Below, in pieces: positions 1 through 12,823 of a stretch of DNA of 64,000 bases. Where the stretch lies: contig NC_089568.1 in the NCBI RefSeq assembly GCF_040115645.1, positions 2,108,001 to 2,172,000 of the forward strand. The letters are read 5' to 3'. The stretch's first letter is position 1, and every line of letters begins with the position of its first letter. This stretch comes from Euwallacea fornicatus. Its lineage: Eukaryota > Arthropoda > Insecta > Coleoptera > Curculionidae. Made by a program: the position numbers and the translations under genes. Under the pieces are notes generated by a model, which saw only the letters and a list, made by a program, of their open reading frames with translations, ran no database searches and was not told the origin of the DNA.

Positions 1-82
1 ATTAGTATGTACGAAAAGGACCAAAAGTTGTTACATTCAAAAATTGATGGAAATATTGAAACGCGTTAAATATTGTTTTATT

Positions 83-107
83 GTTTAGGGGTGGGTCACC
101 CCTAAAC
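83..107. repeat. Short perfect hairpin
   Basis: Two 11-bp arms (GTTTAGGGGTG and its complement) flank a 3-nt centre. It lies downstream of the last visible exon of the minus-strand gene, so it may be intronic. No function can be assigned. The rest of 1-535 holds no other recognisable element. Confidence 0.5.
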
Positions 108-535
108 TACTTCTTATTGAGCTTTCAGCCGCTTAAAATTTTTGGCTAATAAAGACGTCAATAAAACAAAAATATTTTCCAAATTTCGTTATTCCAGACT
201 AAGTCTTTCCTGAAATTCAAAGTTTTGTATTCATCTTCTGAAATCGATATTTCAGCAACCCTCAGCATCAGAGAAAAACGTCAAATAAAAAATTGACATG
301 TTTTGAGATCCTCTACGTACACACATGTTCTCTGTCGGTTGCATTGCAAATCATCCTGTATTTAAATGATGTAGATGGGCAAAAACAGAGACTTCAGGTT
401 AGTTCAGGTTAGGGGATGGGATGGATAAGGGATGATAAAAGTACCCATATCGAAGATAATGGTGTCCAATACAAAAACTTTCTTTTGACTATCCCCTTTC
501 CACAAAGTTCCATTTTGCTTTTTGAACCGACTTAC

Positions 536-3500
536 CATATGTTTGCTTCTCAACGTCCCCTGTTCCAGAGATTACATTATCTGCAGCTACAGCACTATAC
601 AATGCCACATCTAAAAATGTATGATCATACACGATGGACGCTTTGATCATTTCCAAACCCATAATGATATAAGAAAACCATGAGTGAATACGTTTTTGTT
701 TGAAAGGATCATATGACGATTAAAGTTGAAATTAATTCTTAATATCATGAAATCACACCAACAGAAGATCGTGGGCTTGGAACGGGCAATTTAAAATTTC
801 CACTACAAGCTGTTTTTACCTTTAACATCTTCCACTTGATAAGTAGATATTTCAGGTTTTCCCCCCGCTTTGCTATTATCATTTCTATTTTCAGTGATAA
901 TATGTTCTGGAATGACTCGGATTATAGTATAAATTTCTGTATAAAGAGAACATTTCCTACCACGATTTTCGTTGAAACTGCTAATTTGATTCGCACCATT
1001 CCTCAATTGGACTGGAACTCTTAGAATAGGCTCTTCTTCGACTTTATCATCGCTAAATGAAGTTGGCTCAAATGTCTGATGGAGTAAATGTTGAATACCT
1101 TCATTTTGGGATTCAATAGCATTACTTTTATTCAGATTTTCTAAAAGAGGTCCCTTCTATCAAAATTGCTGGACATATGGTAGAACTTACCAAAGCTCTT
1201 TTTGAGTAATTCAACCTTTCCAAAAGTAAGAGATGCACTCTGTGGTGTTTCAATAGACGAAGCTTTAGGTTCAACAACTGAAAATGAATCGTTGTTTTAG
1301 TCTCCGAATGAATAATGAACTCTTGGACGCACTAGCTATACTCTCATCTTCCTTTTCATTTTCCAAATCAGTAGAAGCATGCTCAAATGTATCCTCATCA
1401 TCTCCGTCTAACTCTTTACTCAAATCATCTTCGTCAATATCAATATCTTTAAACGAGTACCGGAAACTCTCAGATTTCAAATCAGATAGGCTCTTGCTTT
1501 TACTCATATCAGCCTTTTTTCTAATATCAACATTATGCAGTAAACCAGTGAAGTTCATATAGTTGCCTGAAAGAGTTCGTTTTAGCCTAAATGCTCCTAA
1601 GTTCGCCTCTGTATAAGGTAGGTTAAAACTGGACCTAAAGTGAGCTTGTTTTTTTGTTAGTAACTCTAGACCTGCAATCATTGTTTATTTTTAGTTTATT
1701 ATCTTATATCTATGTTAAAGACTGCTTATCGCAATATGTAATGATTTGTGAAATGAGATTTTCTGCTGTAATAAATAGCGATTTCAGAAATTCTGCTTTT
1801 TAATATCAGTTTGGTTGTTTTACATATTTTAAAAGTTGAATTGAATTAAATTAGAGAATGTTAAATAAATTAAAGGAAAACATCAAATTTCAACTATTTC
1901 GCTCCCATTTCAAACTCTCTCGTGATCTAACTCCCGCTTAGATCAAAATTCACAGTTTTCAATGAGTCGAAATTAAATTTGTGAACATTATACACGGCAC
2001 AAACTCTAAAAATTTAAGACCGTTGAGAACAATTATTAAAGAGAAGATCTGAGAATTAAAATGCACCAAGAATACTGATGACCTGAATGCCACACTCGAG
2101 AACAACTATAGGACACTCTGTATCAAATTATTTCATAAAAAAACCTACTCGTTCTGCTGAAACGTGCAAACGTATCATGGAAATATGCCGAAGTTCGTAA
2201 AGGTGTTTTATGAAACTTTCAGAATTTCAGTAATTTCAGAAAATTTTGCGGTTCTTTAGAGCAGCATTTAATTAATCTTTAGAAAAAAGAGGACAGAAAT
2301 TTTATTAACGAAGTGGACATTAGCAGAAAGTTTGAGAAGGTTCTAATTTCTCAAAATCACAAACTGATTAGAAAGTTGCATCAGCACAGTTCGAAATGAA
2401 ATCTGAAGAATCATTGATGTCACTCTAATGTATTCTGAAATATGAATTCGCTACAAAAACTTGAAAAAAAATTCGAATAAAAAATTGTAAAGGTTCATGT
2501 GTGCTCTATGATATTTTTTGTGAAACTACTTTGCAAGTGATTTACTTGTTTCGCTTGTATCGACCAAGGAATGTATCATGAATTAAAAAATAAATAAACA
2601 AAAAACACTTACCTTCATTACTTTCTTTTTGCTTGCGCTCAAACAAGTTCTTCAATTTAGACACCGATACATGTGTCTTTTTGCCCTCTCCAATATTAGT
2701 GGTGTGAACGTTACTCTCTCGACTAGTTTCAACTTCTTTAATTTCCACCACATTGGAACCGCCATTGAAACTTAGATTTTTATCATCTTCTTGATCTTCA
2801 ACTATAGAATCCTCTTTCATGCTTTGTCTTTCAATTGCTTCTTTTTTAGCAGCGGTACAGTTGGCGTTTTTCAAATTAAGAGACTGAGATCTGCTAATTC
2901 CTGAATATGAAGCGGGCGTTAACTTCAAGTTATCTTTCTCATCCTTTCTGAAGGAAAAAAACTTCTTCAGTCTCGACACTGAAGGCAAATAGCCGATGTC
3001 GTTGACGACTTTATTCTCAAGAGGTGGCGTGGCTGTTTCAGGTCTATCTTCAATTTTATTGAATTGAACAGGAGACACATCATCGACTCTCGAAGACACG
3101 GAGAAGTCCACAGAATCTCTGGTGGAATTCAAGGACTCTTCAGATTTGAAACCACCATTGATAAATGACGAAACTGTCTTCTGATCTTTGTTTCTTATCG
3201 AAGTAGTTGAAACTACAGCCTCCTCTTTGCGAACTAAATTTGCGTAATTCTTTTTCATACTTCGATATCCCTGCACTCCTTTAAATGGAAGTTTAGAGTT
3301 CAGGATCTTAGCTAGCTTCTTAGTTTCTCCTATCAACTCCTTTTTCTTTTGGATGGCGCTTTCATGTCCTTCAGGATCGATACTCCCAATCACAGTTAAA
3401 ACATTGAACATCTGCTCTTGAAAAGCTACGTGCGTTTCCTTCTCATAAACCTCGTAATAATTGAGATGGGCGTCGATTTTGATCAACTCTTTTTCTATGT

Positions 3501-3696
3501 CTCCCAAGCTGTGGATTTCTAGGTTGGGTTGCCGAAATTGCTTATAAGAGAGAATATTTCCAATAGATCTGGTACGTTGCCTACCAATGTAATGCTCCTC
3601 CGGAACATCTAATGCGCTCGACTGGCGTTCATATGCAAATATTAACTCCCTAACTTTGGATGGAGACATAATATCTTCTGCTGCTATATCTGACAT
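536..3696 (-). CDS. Unrecognised multi-exon protein (3' end outside window)
   Basis: Five coding exons are assembled on the minus strand: 3696-2613, 1671-1333, 1277-1191, 1140-820 and 610-536. Every junction has GT...AG borders, and all joins are in phase 1, giving about 635 codons without a stop. Two introns are only 50-55 bp (1278-1332 and 1141-1190); the first uses a weaker GTGCGT donor but has a GACTAAAAC branch-like site. After exon 5 there is a good GTAAGT donor at 535, so the gene should continue beyond the left edge; no convincing next exon was seen in 1-533. The start is ATG at 3696 (MSDIAAEDIM). Residues about 60-145 look helical and charged; much of the rest is Ser/Glu/Lys-rich and probably disordered, with an acidic stretch (IDIDEDDLSKELDGDDEDT). 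Similar short basic/aromatic motifs recur: SKVRELIFAYERQ near the N-terminus, SRLKKFFSFRKDE, SKLKNLFERKQKE and GKVELLKKSFENLN. I do not recognise the family; a scaffold-like role is only a guess. Confidence 0.72.
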
Positions 3697-6154
3697 TTTG
3701 ACACACTACTAAAAAGAATATTTCACATACACTATTCTCGAAATTAAACTGCAATAACCACTATTGGAAATACAAAATGTGTTTACTCATTTAACTGTCT
3801 GATTAAACATTTCGATTTTGTACCTGTTATCACAGGCATTATAATGATTATCAGTTTATCTATAAATAATAAAATTTGGAATGGAGAAAAATTATTTAAA
3901 CGTAAAGGTACAGGCATTTTGATTGTTGTTTCAGTGTTTCCATTTCAGTCAGTTGCAGAATATTTTCGGTTATTTTTGCCTCCATGGATTAGGCAGCTCG
4001 ACGCATTATAAGTTAGCTTTAAACAGCTATTTGAATTTCGCAACTGAGCTAACAAATCGGAATGATAACAATAATGGTTAATATATGTGATGCAATATGA
4101 ATAAAATGAATTATCTGCCTTCTTCTAATTTTTATATGTATTATTCATCAAACTCTTTTTCATTTATGTATGAAACGTTTTAGAATATGGTATTTTGTGT
4201 AACTCGTGTCATAGTGTCGGACCTTGCTTTGCTCGTGCCAGAAAATCTCACTCGTTATACAAAACCAGGGGTTTTTTGTCTGGTTCCATGCACGGCCATG
4301 ATTTATTATAAAATACATCGAAAACCTCCAGAGTAAACTGGTGTTGGTAAAATCGCGCAGAGAGCTCGATTTAGTTTTCGTTTTGTGCTCATTTTAAAAT
4401 TACTTAAAGTAATACAGGATGAGCGAAAAACATTGAACGGTCTATTTTGATTTTGTAGATCGCGCCACCCAGTGGTTTCTATTTGGGTGTCGTGCACTAC
4501 TCCAGACATATCTTGTGAAGCATTTATTTTACTTGATACTAAAGTCGGAAAACTAAAATGACTCCATGAACACTATTATGTATTGATCAGGCAAAGAGTT
4601 AAACATATGGGAAATTGTTTATTTCGCCAGCATTTCTTTCGTTGTCGAATTTGTCCGAGGTAATCATAACACTAATTGGCAGAGAAATAATTTTTATATA
4701 TAACACATACGCATACATATGTACATCGATTTTCACACGAATCGATTAAATATGCACTCAATCCTTAAAAGAGAGGTAACTAGAAACGATGTTTCAAATG
4801 ATCGTTTTTAACTACCTCTCTGACGAAATTGCCACATTTTGCTTACCTTCGAGTTATTCAACATTATCGAGTCCACGTGACCACCCGCGACCATCTCAGA
4901 TCGATTTCCGAATTCATCCCTACCAATAATTGTATTAAAGAAACGTTACTTATTATTTCGTCCAATTAGATATTGCAGCAGAAACACGTTAATTGAAAGT
5001 TCATTAAAAAACATATCTGCGCGTAGAAAAGCGAGTGTATTTAAATCTCTCATTAGTTGCAATATCTCTGAAATTATTTAAGGCACAACAAGCTCCAACC
5101 CATAACTCAGATGTGCATGCAAAAGGGTTTAGTCGTTTTGATTGTGGTTGTATAGTTTCTCAATTAACCAAAACGATCAAATTTCTTAAAAAGTCACGTA
5201 AAAACCTGTAAAAAAAACGTTCTAACAACTCGAATCAGTTCTCGATGTAGCTATTTTGTTAACTCTCTTTGCGGTAGATAAAACTTTTGGTATAAATAAC
5301 ACCTATATCAACCACTGGAAAAAATATTATCTTTTCAACACATGTTTACCTACACAAAAACTTCACGTGACTTTAACGAATCACTCACACGTTCACACTA
5401 ACGATCAAGTAAAAATGCAGAAAACGAAATTATTCAGCCTGCAAATATTATCAGTTAGTATTAAAACGATAGAATTTTTTAATAATAATAATGTGTACTT
5501 TGCACGATATACCGAAATTTATGAGAGTGTTCAAAACGAAGAGTTTCAAATTTTTGGTCTTTTGGGGGTACAAGTTTGTGGGTTAATTCGTCGTAGTTTC
5601 ACATCCCTCCGTGATCGTTGACTCGGCTTAATTACCGATATAAAAGAAATTGTTACCTGAAAAACACTTTTATCAAAACAAAGAAGTTAGTGCAAAAAGC
5701 CAATCAAAACGCCGTTAACACTGCAAGGAAAATAATTTCATTTAATATTTTCTATGGAAAGAACCTTCAAAATCATAAAAACTTTTAAATTTACCAAAAA
5801 AATTTCAAAGGGGGGTCCTACGTTTGTACCTTTTCCCATTTTGATCGCAGATATACAAATTTTTTTGGATCAGTTTCCAATGATTCACCTGCGCGAACTT
5901 CTTACAATCTCGGCATTTAGGTGCGCGATACCCCCTTTCATTTGCGACCACACTGGTCATTTTGATGCCCATTTCATTCTGCGAGCACATACTTCCGCTA
6001 ATGTAGTAAAATGAGTGAGATGCTGATTATTAATGTATATACACATATTCGATATATAGATGGTGGAATTTTCAATTTGCAAGTCTAATTTTGCCTAAAA
6101 TTTAATTTAATCAAAAGGGAGAAGGTACGATGAGAAAGTTTTTAATTAAACCGT
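3697..6154. other. Intergenic, no gene recognised
   Basis: AT-rich sequence upstream of the minus-strand gene. Apart from the hairpin at 4770-4821, nothing recognisable was found. The open frames here (for example 5256-5621 and 5754-6014) lack family motifs or splice support. Confidence 0.5.
4770..4821. repeat. Imperfect ~21-bp stem hairpin
   Basis: Arms of about 21 nt, starting AGAGAGGTAACTAGAAACGAT, pair with 4800-4821 at 18 of 21 positions around a loop of about 9 nt. Arm length is miRNA-like, but the whole foldback (about 52 nt) is shorter than a typical animal pre-miRNA and no known miRNA was recognised. Confidence 0.35.
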
Positions 6155-7428
6155 TATACTACTGTGATGAAGAAAAAATTAGGCGAATTTTTACATATAT
6201 TTCGCGAATACTATAAAATCCTGAAATTATTTTTTGCAAGCTGGTAGCACTGTCTGCGACATGTATGCAAAGTTTGGTGTCAATATGTCCATTTGCTGCA
6301 GAGCTACACGTGTTTTTGTAAGCATGCACAAGTGAGTTTTTCGAATTTTACTATGCCTGATTATGTTGAGCAAAGAAATTTCGTTAAATTTTTTTTTGCG
6401 AAATGAATACCACAGGAACTCTGAGGATGCGACAGAAGGCCGTTAGTAAAACGGTTATGCCGCAAAAGATGTTTACGAACGATACAAAGACTTTAAAGGA
6501 GGCCAAGAGGGAGTTCGAGACCAACAGCTCGGACAACCATCTACTCGTAAATGCCATGTCAAGGAAATCAAAGATATGATACTCCAAAATCGTCTATTGA
6601 CAAATAGAGGCCTTGCTGGTGCTACGGGCATTTCGTTTGAATCAACCTTTACCATTTTAAAAGATGTTTAATGCCACAAACGCGTCGAATCTCGACTCGT
6701 TCCAAAACCACTTAGTTTTTTTGTAAAAAATGTGGTCGCATTGAAATCTGTCAAATAATGATTTTTGACTTATGAAACGCATCATTACGGGCGTCGAGAC
6801 TTGGATCTATCCGGAAAACAGCCGATCAATCCAGCGAATATCGTGCAAAAGGTGTGGAAATAACTAAAAAAACGTATCAAAGTCACTTGAAAATCAAGAT
6901 CATGTTTTCTTCAGTTATCGCCATGTTCTGCATCATGGAATTTCTTCCGCCGGGCCAAACCGTTAACAACAAATATTATTTGAGCATTGACACCGTTTGC
7001 GTGGAGAAATTCGCCTCAAGAGGCCAGACTTGTGGACAGACAGTTGTTGATTTCTGCATCACGTTAATGCACCGTCCCACACCACAGAGAATATTTTTGA
7101 CAAAACCCGGCCCATATCGTCCCACAACCACCGCATTTGCCCGATTTGGCACCGCTTAACTTCTGGTTGTTCGACAAGCTTAAAAGACCGCTCTGGGTAT
7201 TCCGTTTCGACTCAATTGCGGAGGTAAAAGCTGAATCGAAGAAAGTACGGAAGACCATCACGGAAAACACCTTTTTGAGTGTTTTGAGGATTGTAAAGAA
7301 TTATGACGTAGGCGCATTAAGTCGGGCGGAAGAAACTGTGAAGGCGATGGCGTTCATTTTAAAGAATAAATAAAGATTTTTTATTTTATAAATAAATTAA
7401 CTTTTTTTTATTTTTTAACAGTAGTATA
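6155..7428 (+). mobile_element. Degraded mariner element, ~1.27 kb
   Basis: The element is bounded by inverted copies of TTATACTACTGT: 6154-6165 at the left and its complement at 7418-7429 at the right. The innermost common start is TACTACTGT preceded by TA, matching the TA target duplication of mariner elements. The length is typical of the family. The enclosed transposase is broken, so the copy is inactive. Confidence 0.75.
6353..7373 (+). pseudogene. Mariner transposase, frameshifted fossil
   Basis: Family-like segments appear in order but in different frames. The N-terminus starts at ATG 6353 (MPDYVEQRNFVKFF), followed by an HTH region read as TGTLRMRQKAV and then KEGQEGVRDQQLGQPSTRK. 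A second HTH reads MILQNRLLTNRGLAGATGIS and ends near 6655. The catalytic-domain remnant with PDLAPLNFWLFDKLKRPLW spans about 7137-7200, and the C-terminus ends at the TAA at 7371-7373. Several stops and frameshifts break it between about 6660 and 7130. Family knowledge: mariner transposases are DDD enzymes of about 340-350 residues; the aspartates in the broken middle are not all recognisable. It fills the interval between the element's terminal repeats. Confidence 0.8.
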
Positions 7429-9663
7429 ATTTGAAAACGGGCGAATTCCTATAAATGGGGCCTATAGTTGGACACATGAGCCCAGTTCCACAAGCCTGGG
7501 GATAAAGGCGAAATAAAAGAGACGTGTGAAGGGCGCCGTTATACTGAAAAAGCTGTTCAAACATGCTTTATTAATGTTGAAACTGCGAGAATTTTAATTA
7601 GTTTTATTAATCGGCTCTAAACGCATTCTTTTCCTAGCGCTAAACATGTGCTTCCAAACTTTATATTCCCTTAATTAAAGCATCCCCAAAACTAAAAACT
7701 GAACTTGTTATTTAAATTATTTTATAATTACGCGGATTTTATCTCATTTGCCTTAAGGCTGTTTTTCATCAAGGATAATGGACGAAATCGGCGGCATCAG
7801 AATTATTTCAATTTCCCCCAATCCAGGGAAACATCAATTAAAAATTAATGGATCTGGCCATAAAAATAAATAGGCCCGAGCATTTTGTAACAATGGATAC
7901 ATAAAATGTAATAATACTTCTCATTTCCTGCATTTTATTTATTTGCGGCTGGGCAGTATGGTAATCCGCAATAAAGATAGATCTGGAGCAATTTACATTT
8001 GTAATGAATCCAGATTTTTTGACACGGTAATTTATTAGGCTAGCGGACAATTAATTTTCAAAAACCTGATATAAATAGAGATCGGGGCGTCCCGTCCTAC
8101 GGGACAATGCATTTCCATTTTGATTTCAGAATAAATGCACATTATATCAAATCTATAGTAATGTATGGCAGTAATAAACTAAATGAATACGTACTAAATC
8201 TGTCCAATAAACAACACTTTATCATTAAAAATACATATGATCCCTTTTATTTGTCGTTGATGAAATTAAGCCCTCGGCACTCACGTAAACAATTCAAATG
8301 CAGATTTGTCAGCGGTAAAACTGAATTGAAGAAGTTATTAGTATAATAACGTGATACAGGGGGAATAAAGTTTTTAGTATTAAGGCCATTATTTCTTCAA
8401 GAGTACCTATCGTAACTGGCCAAACATAAAGAACGACAACATAATTAATGTTCGTTCGGAGTTTTATGAACTATATGATATAAAGTTTTAAAACAGTCAT
8501 AATTCTGCAATATATACGTGTTAGTGGAATAACCAGTTGTTTATGTGCGTAAAAACTTTAATGGTGGAAGTTGCGATTATGAGGAAACTTTACGTTCATA
8601 CATATTGAGCGAGGATGACGTATTCTTTAATAGATTTAGTACAAGGTTTTATGAGAAATTCTCAGCTCTTATCATTTTCAATACTAACCAAAAACATTAA
8701 ATCACTGTTCCGCACTTTCTTCCTCTTCACAGCTCTGTCATCTCCAAACACGTTTGAACACACTGTATTGAATAGTGATTCCCTCTACGCCGGTAAAATA
8801 ATGTTGCACCCCACCCACTATTGACTGCTATACTTACTTTCCTTCTATTGTAGACTACCTATTTTCAGGTTTACATAAACAGTAAATATTATCTACTCCT
8901 GTTATATTTACTTAATCCTATTACTATCGAGAGATCATCCTTAATCCTAACCCTTAAAATATCGAGCCGTTTGTTCAGCTATCAAGATAACACTTAATGG
9001 TTATTTGGAGACGATGATTGTATCGTTATCAAGTTTTGTGTATTTCAGGTAACTAAATGCTAGAAATTTGAGGAAAAGTTACTTGCCGATTGCGATATTG
9101 GAGAGATATTCTCACATTGCATACTAATTGAATCAATGCAAATAGATTGGAAGTGAGTTAATGTTCTAGAATTAAAGGGAACTTTTGAAGGGGCGTTATG
9201 CAGGATGTCCAGAAATAACGTTGAAATATTTCAGGAGGTCATTATAGAGATAAAAATAACAAAAAGAGTTCTTATAAATATACCCCAAAAATTGCTTCTT
9301 AACACTCCGCTTGCAACTTGTCGTACGAGTTAGTTTCCTAAGACGTCGGTCTGTGACACAGATAGGTAGTAATAATACAATAAACAGAATTTGACAATTT
9401 TTTTTTCTTTGCAATATCAAGTCCATGACGCTGTTTCAGATAGATTGAGAGAAGTGGTAGACGTTTACAAGATACTAAAAGTTCAGAACAAAATACATTA
9501 ATTTTAGAAATGGTATATTCAATAGTTGATAGACGTGACAACATGAATGCAAAAAAAATTGAAAATTTCGATAAATAAAGAAAAGAAAAACTTTATTTTA
9601 ATCATTAAAGTTAATAAAAACTCAGTCGACTAATTTAAAACGGTTACGGATTAGTGGAACTAT
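7429..9663. other. Intergenic, no gene recognised
   Basis: AT-rich sequence. A TATA-like TATAAATAG stands at about 8070-8078, about 36 bp before an ATG at 8107 that opens a 79-codon frame (8107-8346), with a small palindrome GTCCCGT/ACGGGAC between them. The frame has no recognisable motif, so no gene is called. Confidence 0.4.
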
Positions 9664-10222
9664 TCACTCATCAGAATTTTCATCTTGGTGGTCACCTCCT
9701 CGGTAGCAATTTACACAGATTAGCCCAAGATGGTCTAGACAAAAGAACTGAGAGCGTTTCAGACATCTGAACCTTGTTTTTCTGTTTTTTTTTGTAAAAC
9801 ATGTTTTACAGCGTGCGTAAATCCGTTCTTGGTGTTCAAGATCACTATCTGCTTTATGTATTTAGTCATATTTCAGAAGAGTTTCTCGTGTATTTAACTT
9901 TGCCTTGAAAGCCTGGTAGGCGAGATATTATATTAATAAAGCGAATTTTCAAGTTTTCCTTATATCCAACATGTTTTCGCTATTTTGAACCATCTTTTGC
10001 TACAAAATAAGGTTTCCTGTGCGGTACCTAATTAACCGCGCTATCTTCGTTCTCAGCAACATATACAATATCTTGCTCGGAATCGGTGTTCGCAAATTGT
10101 TCTTCTGCTTCGTTTTCCGATAAATTTTCATCTTGACCTAACGGGAGAATTTCATCTTCCCCGTCGTTCAAAATGTTATCAGCATTTCGTTGGACCCTTT
10201 GTTGTTCGATTTCATAAGACAT
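9664..10222 (-). pseudogene. piggyBac-like transposase, internally deleted relic
   Basis: Two ends of a piggyBac-type transposase lie in the right order on the minus strand with the catalytic core missing. The N-terminal part (10222-10028) is acidic, with stretches such as DGEDEILPLGQDENLSE and ENEAEEQFANTDSEQD, typical of the family's N-termini. The C-terminal part (about 9870-9664) has a cysteine-rich domain with spacing C-x2-C-x11-C-x7-C-x2-H-x4-C-x2-C and ends DHQDENSDE before the TGA. Family knowledge: piggyBac enzymes carry a DDD core of several hundred residues before a C-terminal zinc-binding domain; here only about 100-150 bp lie between the ends. TTAA duplications and terminal repeats were not resolved. 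It is non-autonomous and was probably inactivated by internal deletion. Confidence 0.72.
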
Positions 10223-11898
10223 GCTTAAAAATGCACTATAAATCTAGATTAACTCAAACATGTCAAAACATATCGACAATTTGAATCCTTACATAAGACT
10301 GATACAAAACCTCTAACATTGGTCTTTGATGGCCGAAACTTCGAATTACCAAAATCTCAATGACAAAAATACGCTCTTTTTCTATGGATACTACCATTGA
10401 CTGACTTGCCAAGAACCCCTAGGTATGTACGGCGACACGCGCAAGCGCTTTTATTAACGTTGAAATAGTCAATTGGTTCAGTCTGAGAAACCGAACGTTA
10501 TATGTAGATCAAGGGTTTAAAGGACTTGAACCCCGTAAAGGACTCTGAAGATGGTTTTTCACAATATCTTCGAAACGGTTTTTGTTAAAATTATAAAATT
10601 CGATGAATCTTAATGCGTTGAAATGAGAAAATATTTATTTAACAACACCCTGTATATCATTTGAACGAGAACGAAAGGAAAAATTTGTTGTCAAAAAAAT
10701 ATACAGTGTCTCGTTAAAAAATCGACTTTGAGGCACCTGAAATGTGAAAAGTTTGATTTTTTTTTCACACCCTGTACGAGGCTAAATTTATGGAATATTA
10801 AAAATATTTATACTCTAGTGGAGCGATCCTCTGTTTTTAAGTGCACAAATTTTCACACTATTCAATTAATAACATGTTAATTTATAGAGAATTTTAAAAA
10901 GCATATTTTTCCCTCAATCTCTACTTTAAATTAAATTAATTCAAAAACTGCTAAACATTTTACATATTTTTCAAAAACAAAAATTACTTTTAGTTGCAGG
11001 CAGAATGAACATCGACAACAAAATTTAGGATTTTCCATTTAAGAAAACGTATTTTTATCAGATCGCGATTTCCCGGACCATCCTGGAACTTCAAAAATAT
11101 TAAGAAATAAAAATTGATGAAAAACTAAGTAATTCTTAAAAAAAAATTTTAACCTTGCGGTTTTTGAGATAGAGCGATAGAGCGTCCTACGTAGACACGC
11201 TGGATACATTTCTCCGAATTGAACCCCCAATCGGTGGAACTCACAGATTATTCAGCCCCTAGGAAAGGTAAGCTTCTATAGGGTTGCAAGAAAATTACGT
11301 TTACCTATGATCTACGATATAATAGAGCTTCGGTGTATTAGTCTTTCACGCTATACAGGATCTCTATGAAATTTGGGTTACCGTTTACAACGCCATCGAG
11401 AACGGGCAAAGAATTTACATACACACACACACTTCTGCGCTGACGAAGGATATTTATCCCCTTGTCGACATCAATCACTTTGCTCGCCAACTAATAATGA
11501 TTGATCGTTCTTTTTTTAATGAATTTATGTCTTGGTTAAACGGTTTACTCGTTTTTCTGGGCCACGATAAAGTCTGGCGATGAATTTAGAGTTTGCGTCA
11601 CGCTCTCCTTTATCTCTTGCGAGTTGACGGCTTTACTAAGGACTCAGTCCTTGCTACAAGGAGAAATCCGCTTTTTAAGTTCCAAATTGGTATTGTCAGC
11701 TCTTTGTATACGACTGATCCAGATTTAAATCTCAGGATGCAATTTAATCCCCAATAAAAACGACACGGTACGAAATTCTTAAAATCATTGCCTGTTTAAC
11801 GTGGAACAACTGGAAGGCTCTTTCAGGTCAATAACTGAGCTTTTCAAGTATCCGTCAATGCGTATTGAGCTGAAATAAAAGTTTTTTTTACACAGGCA
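10223..11898. other. Repeat-derived intergenic DNA, unresolved
   Basis: Contains two CACCCTGTA element-end motifs (10646-10654 and 10768-10776), suggesting fragments of the same element class seen at 35-50 kb, but no element could be delimited. A short CA run lies near 11420. No gene seen. Confidence 0.4.
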
Positions 11899-12010
11899 GT
11901 GAACCACGCTTTCGTGGGGCACGAAAGTGTCAAATTACAGGCGCGTTTACAAAGCTACTGAACCACGATCGTGAACCGTGCTTTCGTGGGGCACGAAAGT
12001 GTCAAATTAC
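11899..12010. repeat. 40-bp direct repeat, each copy with a hairpin
   Basis: Near-identical 40-bp units at 11899-11938 and 11971-12010, 72 bp apart start to start. Each holds CTTTCGTG-GGG-CACGAAAG, a perfect 8-bp stem with a 3-nt loop, followed by TGTCAAATTAC. The unit is markedly more GC-rich than its surroundings. Two units only, so this is not a CRISPR-type array; it may be sub-terminal repeats of an unidentified transposon. Confidence 0.7.
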
Positions 12011-12823
12011 TTTTAATCAAAGGAGTTTTTCTGTGTTTGTTCGTAATATGTTTTGATCACGTCCGTTCCTATAAAAAGGATAAAGTAACGGTGACTGTTA
12101 GACTTTTCATAAAAATTTATATTTATTATTATTACCGACAATAACATGTTCCCTGATATTGTCGGGATACATTCAGGATAAAATAAAAATATCGCTTTGC
12201 GGTGTTTGGAAGTTAAATGGTTTTTGGTACATGCTTAAGGAAAATCAATGCTTTCTCGACCGAGTCTGAGTGTTATCTAATATTGTCGAAGTGTAATAAT
12301 AACAATAAGTATCTACTAAAAAGTAGAATTTTTCCAATCGTAAAGCTGATTTTATATCAGCATTAAATTGAGCGTATTTGCCTTAATTTGACCGACCCTG
12401 TATCTTTTATAGTTCAGAAGATTGGCTTACATTCGCAAGAACTTGCAGCACCCTGTACAGAATATTGGATGAGGCGTTCCCAAAGAATTGCAATCCGACA
12501 AAATTATGAAAATCGTTAGACTTCCGCTTCCTGAAAAATCCAGAAGTGTTAAATATTTGTTCTCACAAATTATTATAGTCGTAAGAAAAATAATATATAG
12601 TATGACGTGAATGTACGGAATAAGTTCATTATATTTAAAATGGCCGGCATTTGATAAAAACCCTAAAACACATCTAATTTAATTTTTAAGGCGTCTCATT
12701 CTTGTAAAGATTTAGAGACATGACGTCGTCACAGTACAGGTCGAGATGTAATCGAAAACTTTTTAAATATAAATAAGGGTCAAGTAACACCTCTTTCGAA
12801 AGGTCTTTTCATCGCTTTTTCAG

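Noticed and set aside
8107..8346. 79-codon frame just after TATAAATAG
   Set aside because: The TATA-like spacing is plausible, but no family motif, codon bias or splice signals support a gene; AT-rich DNA gives such matches by chance.
11899..12010. CRISPR-like repeat-spacer-repeat
   Set aside because: Only two units, in a eukaryotic genome, with no cas genes; treated as a simple direct repeat.
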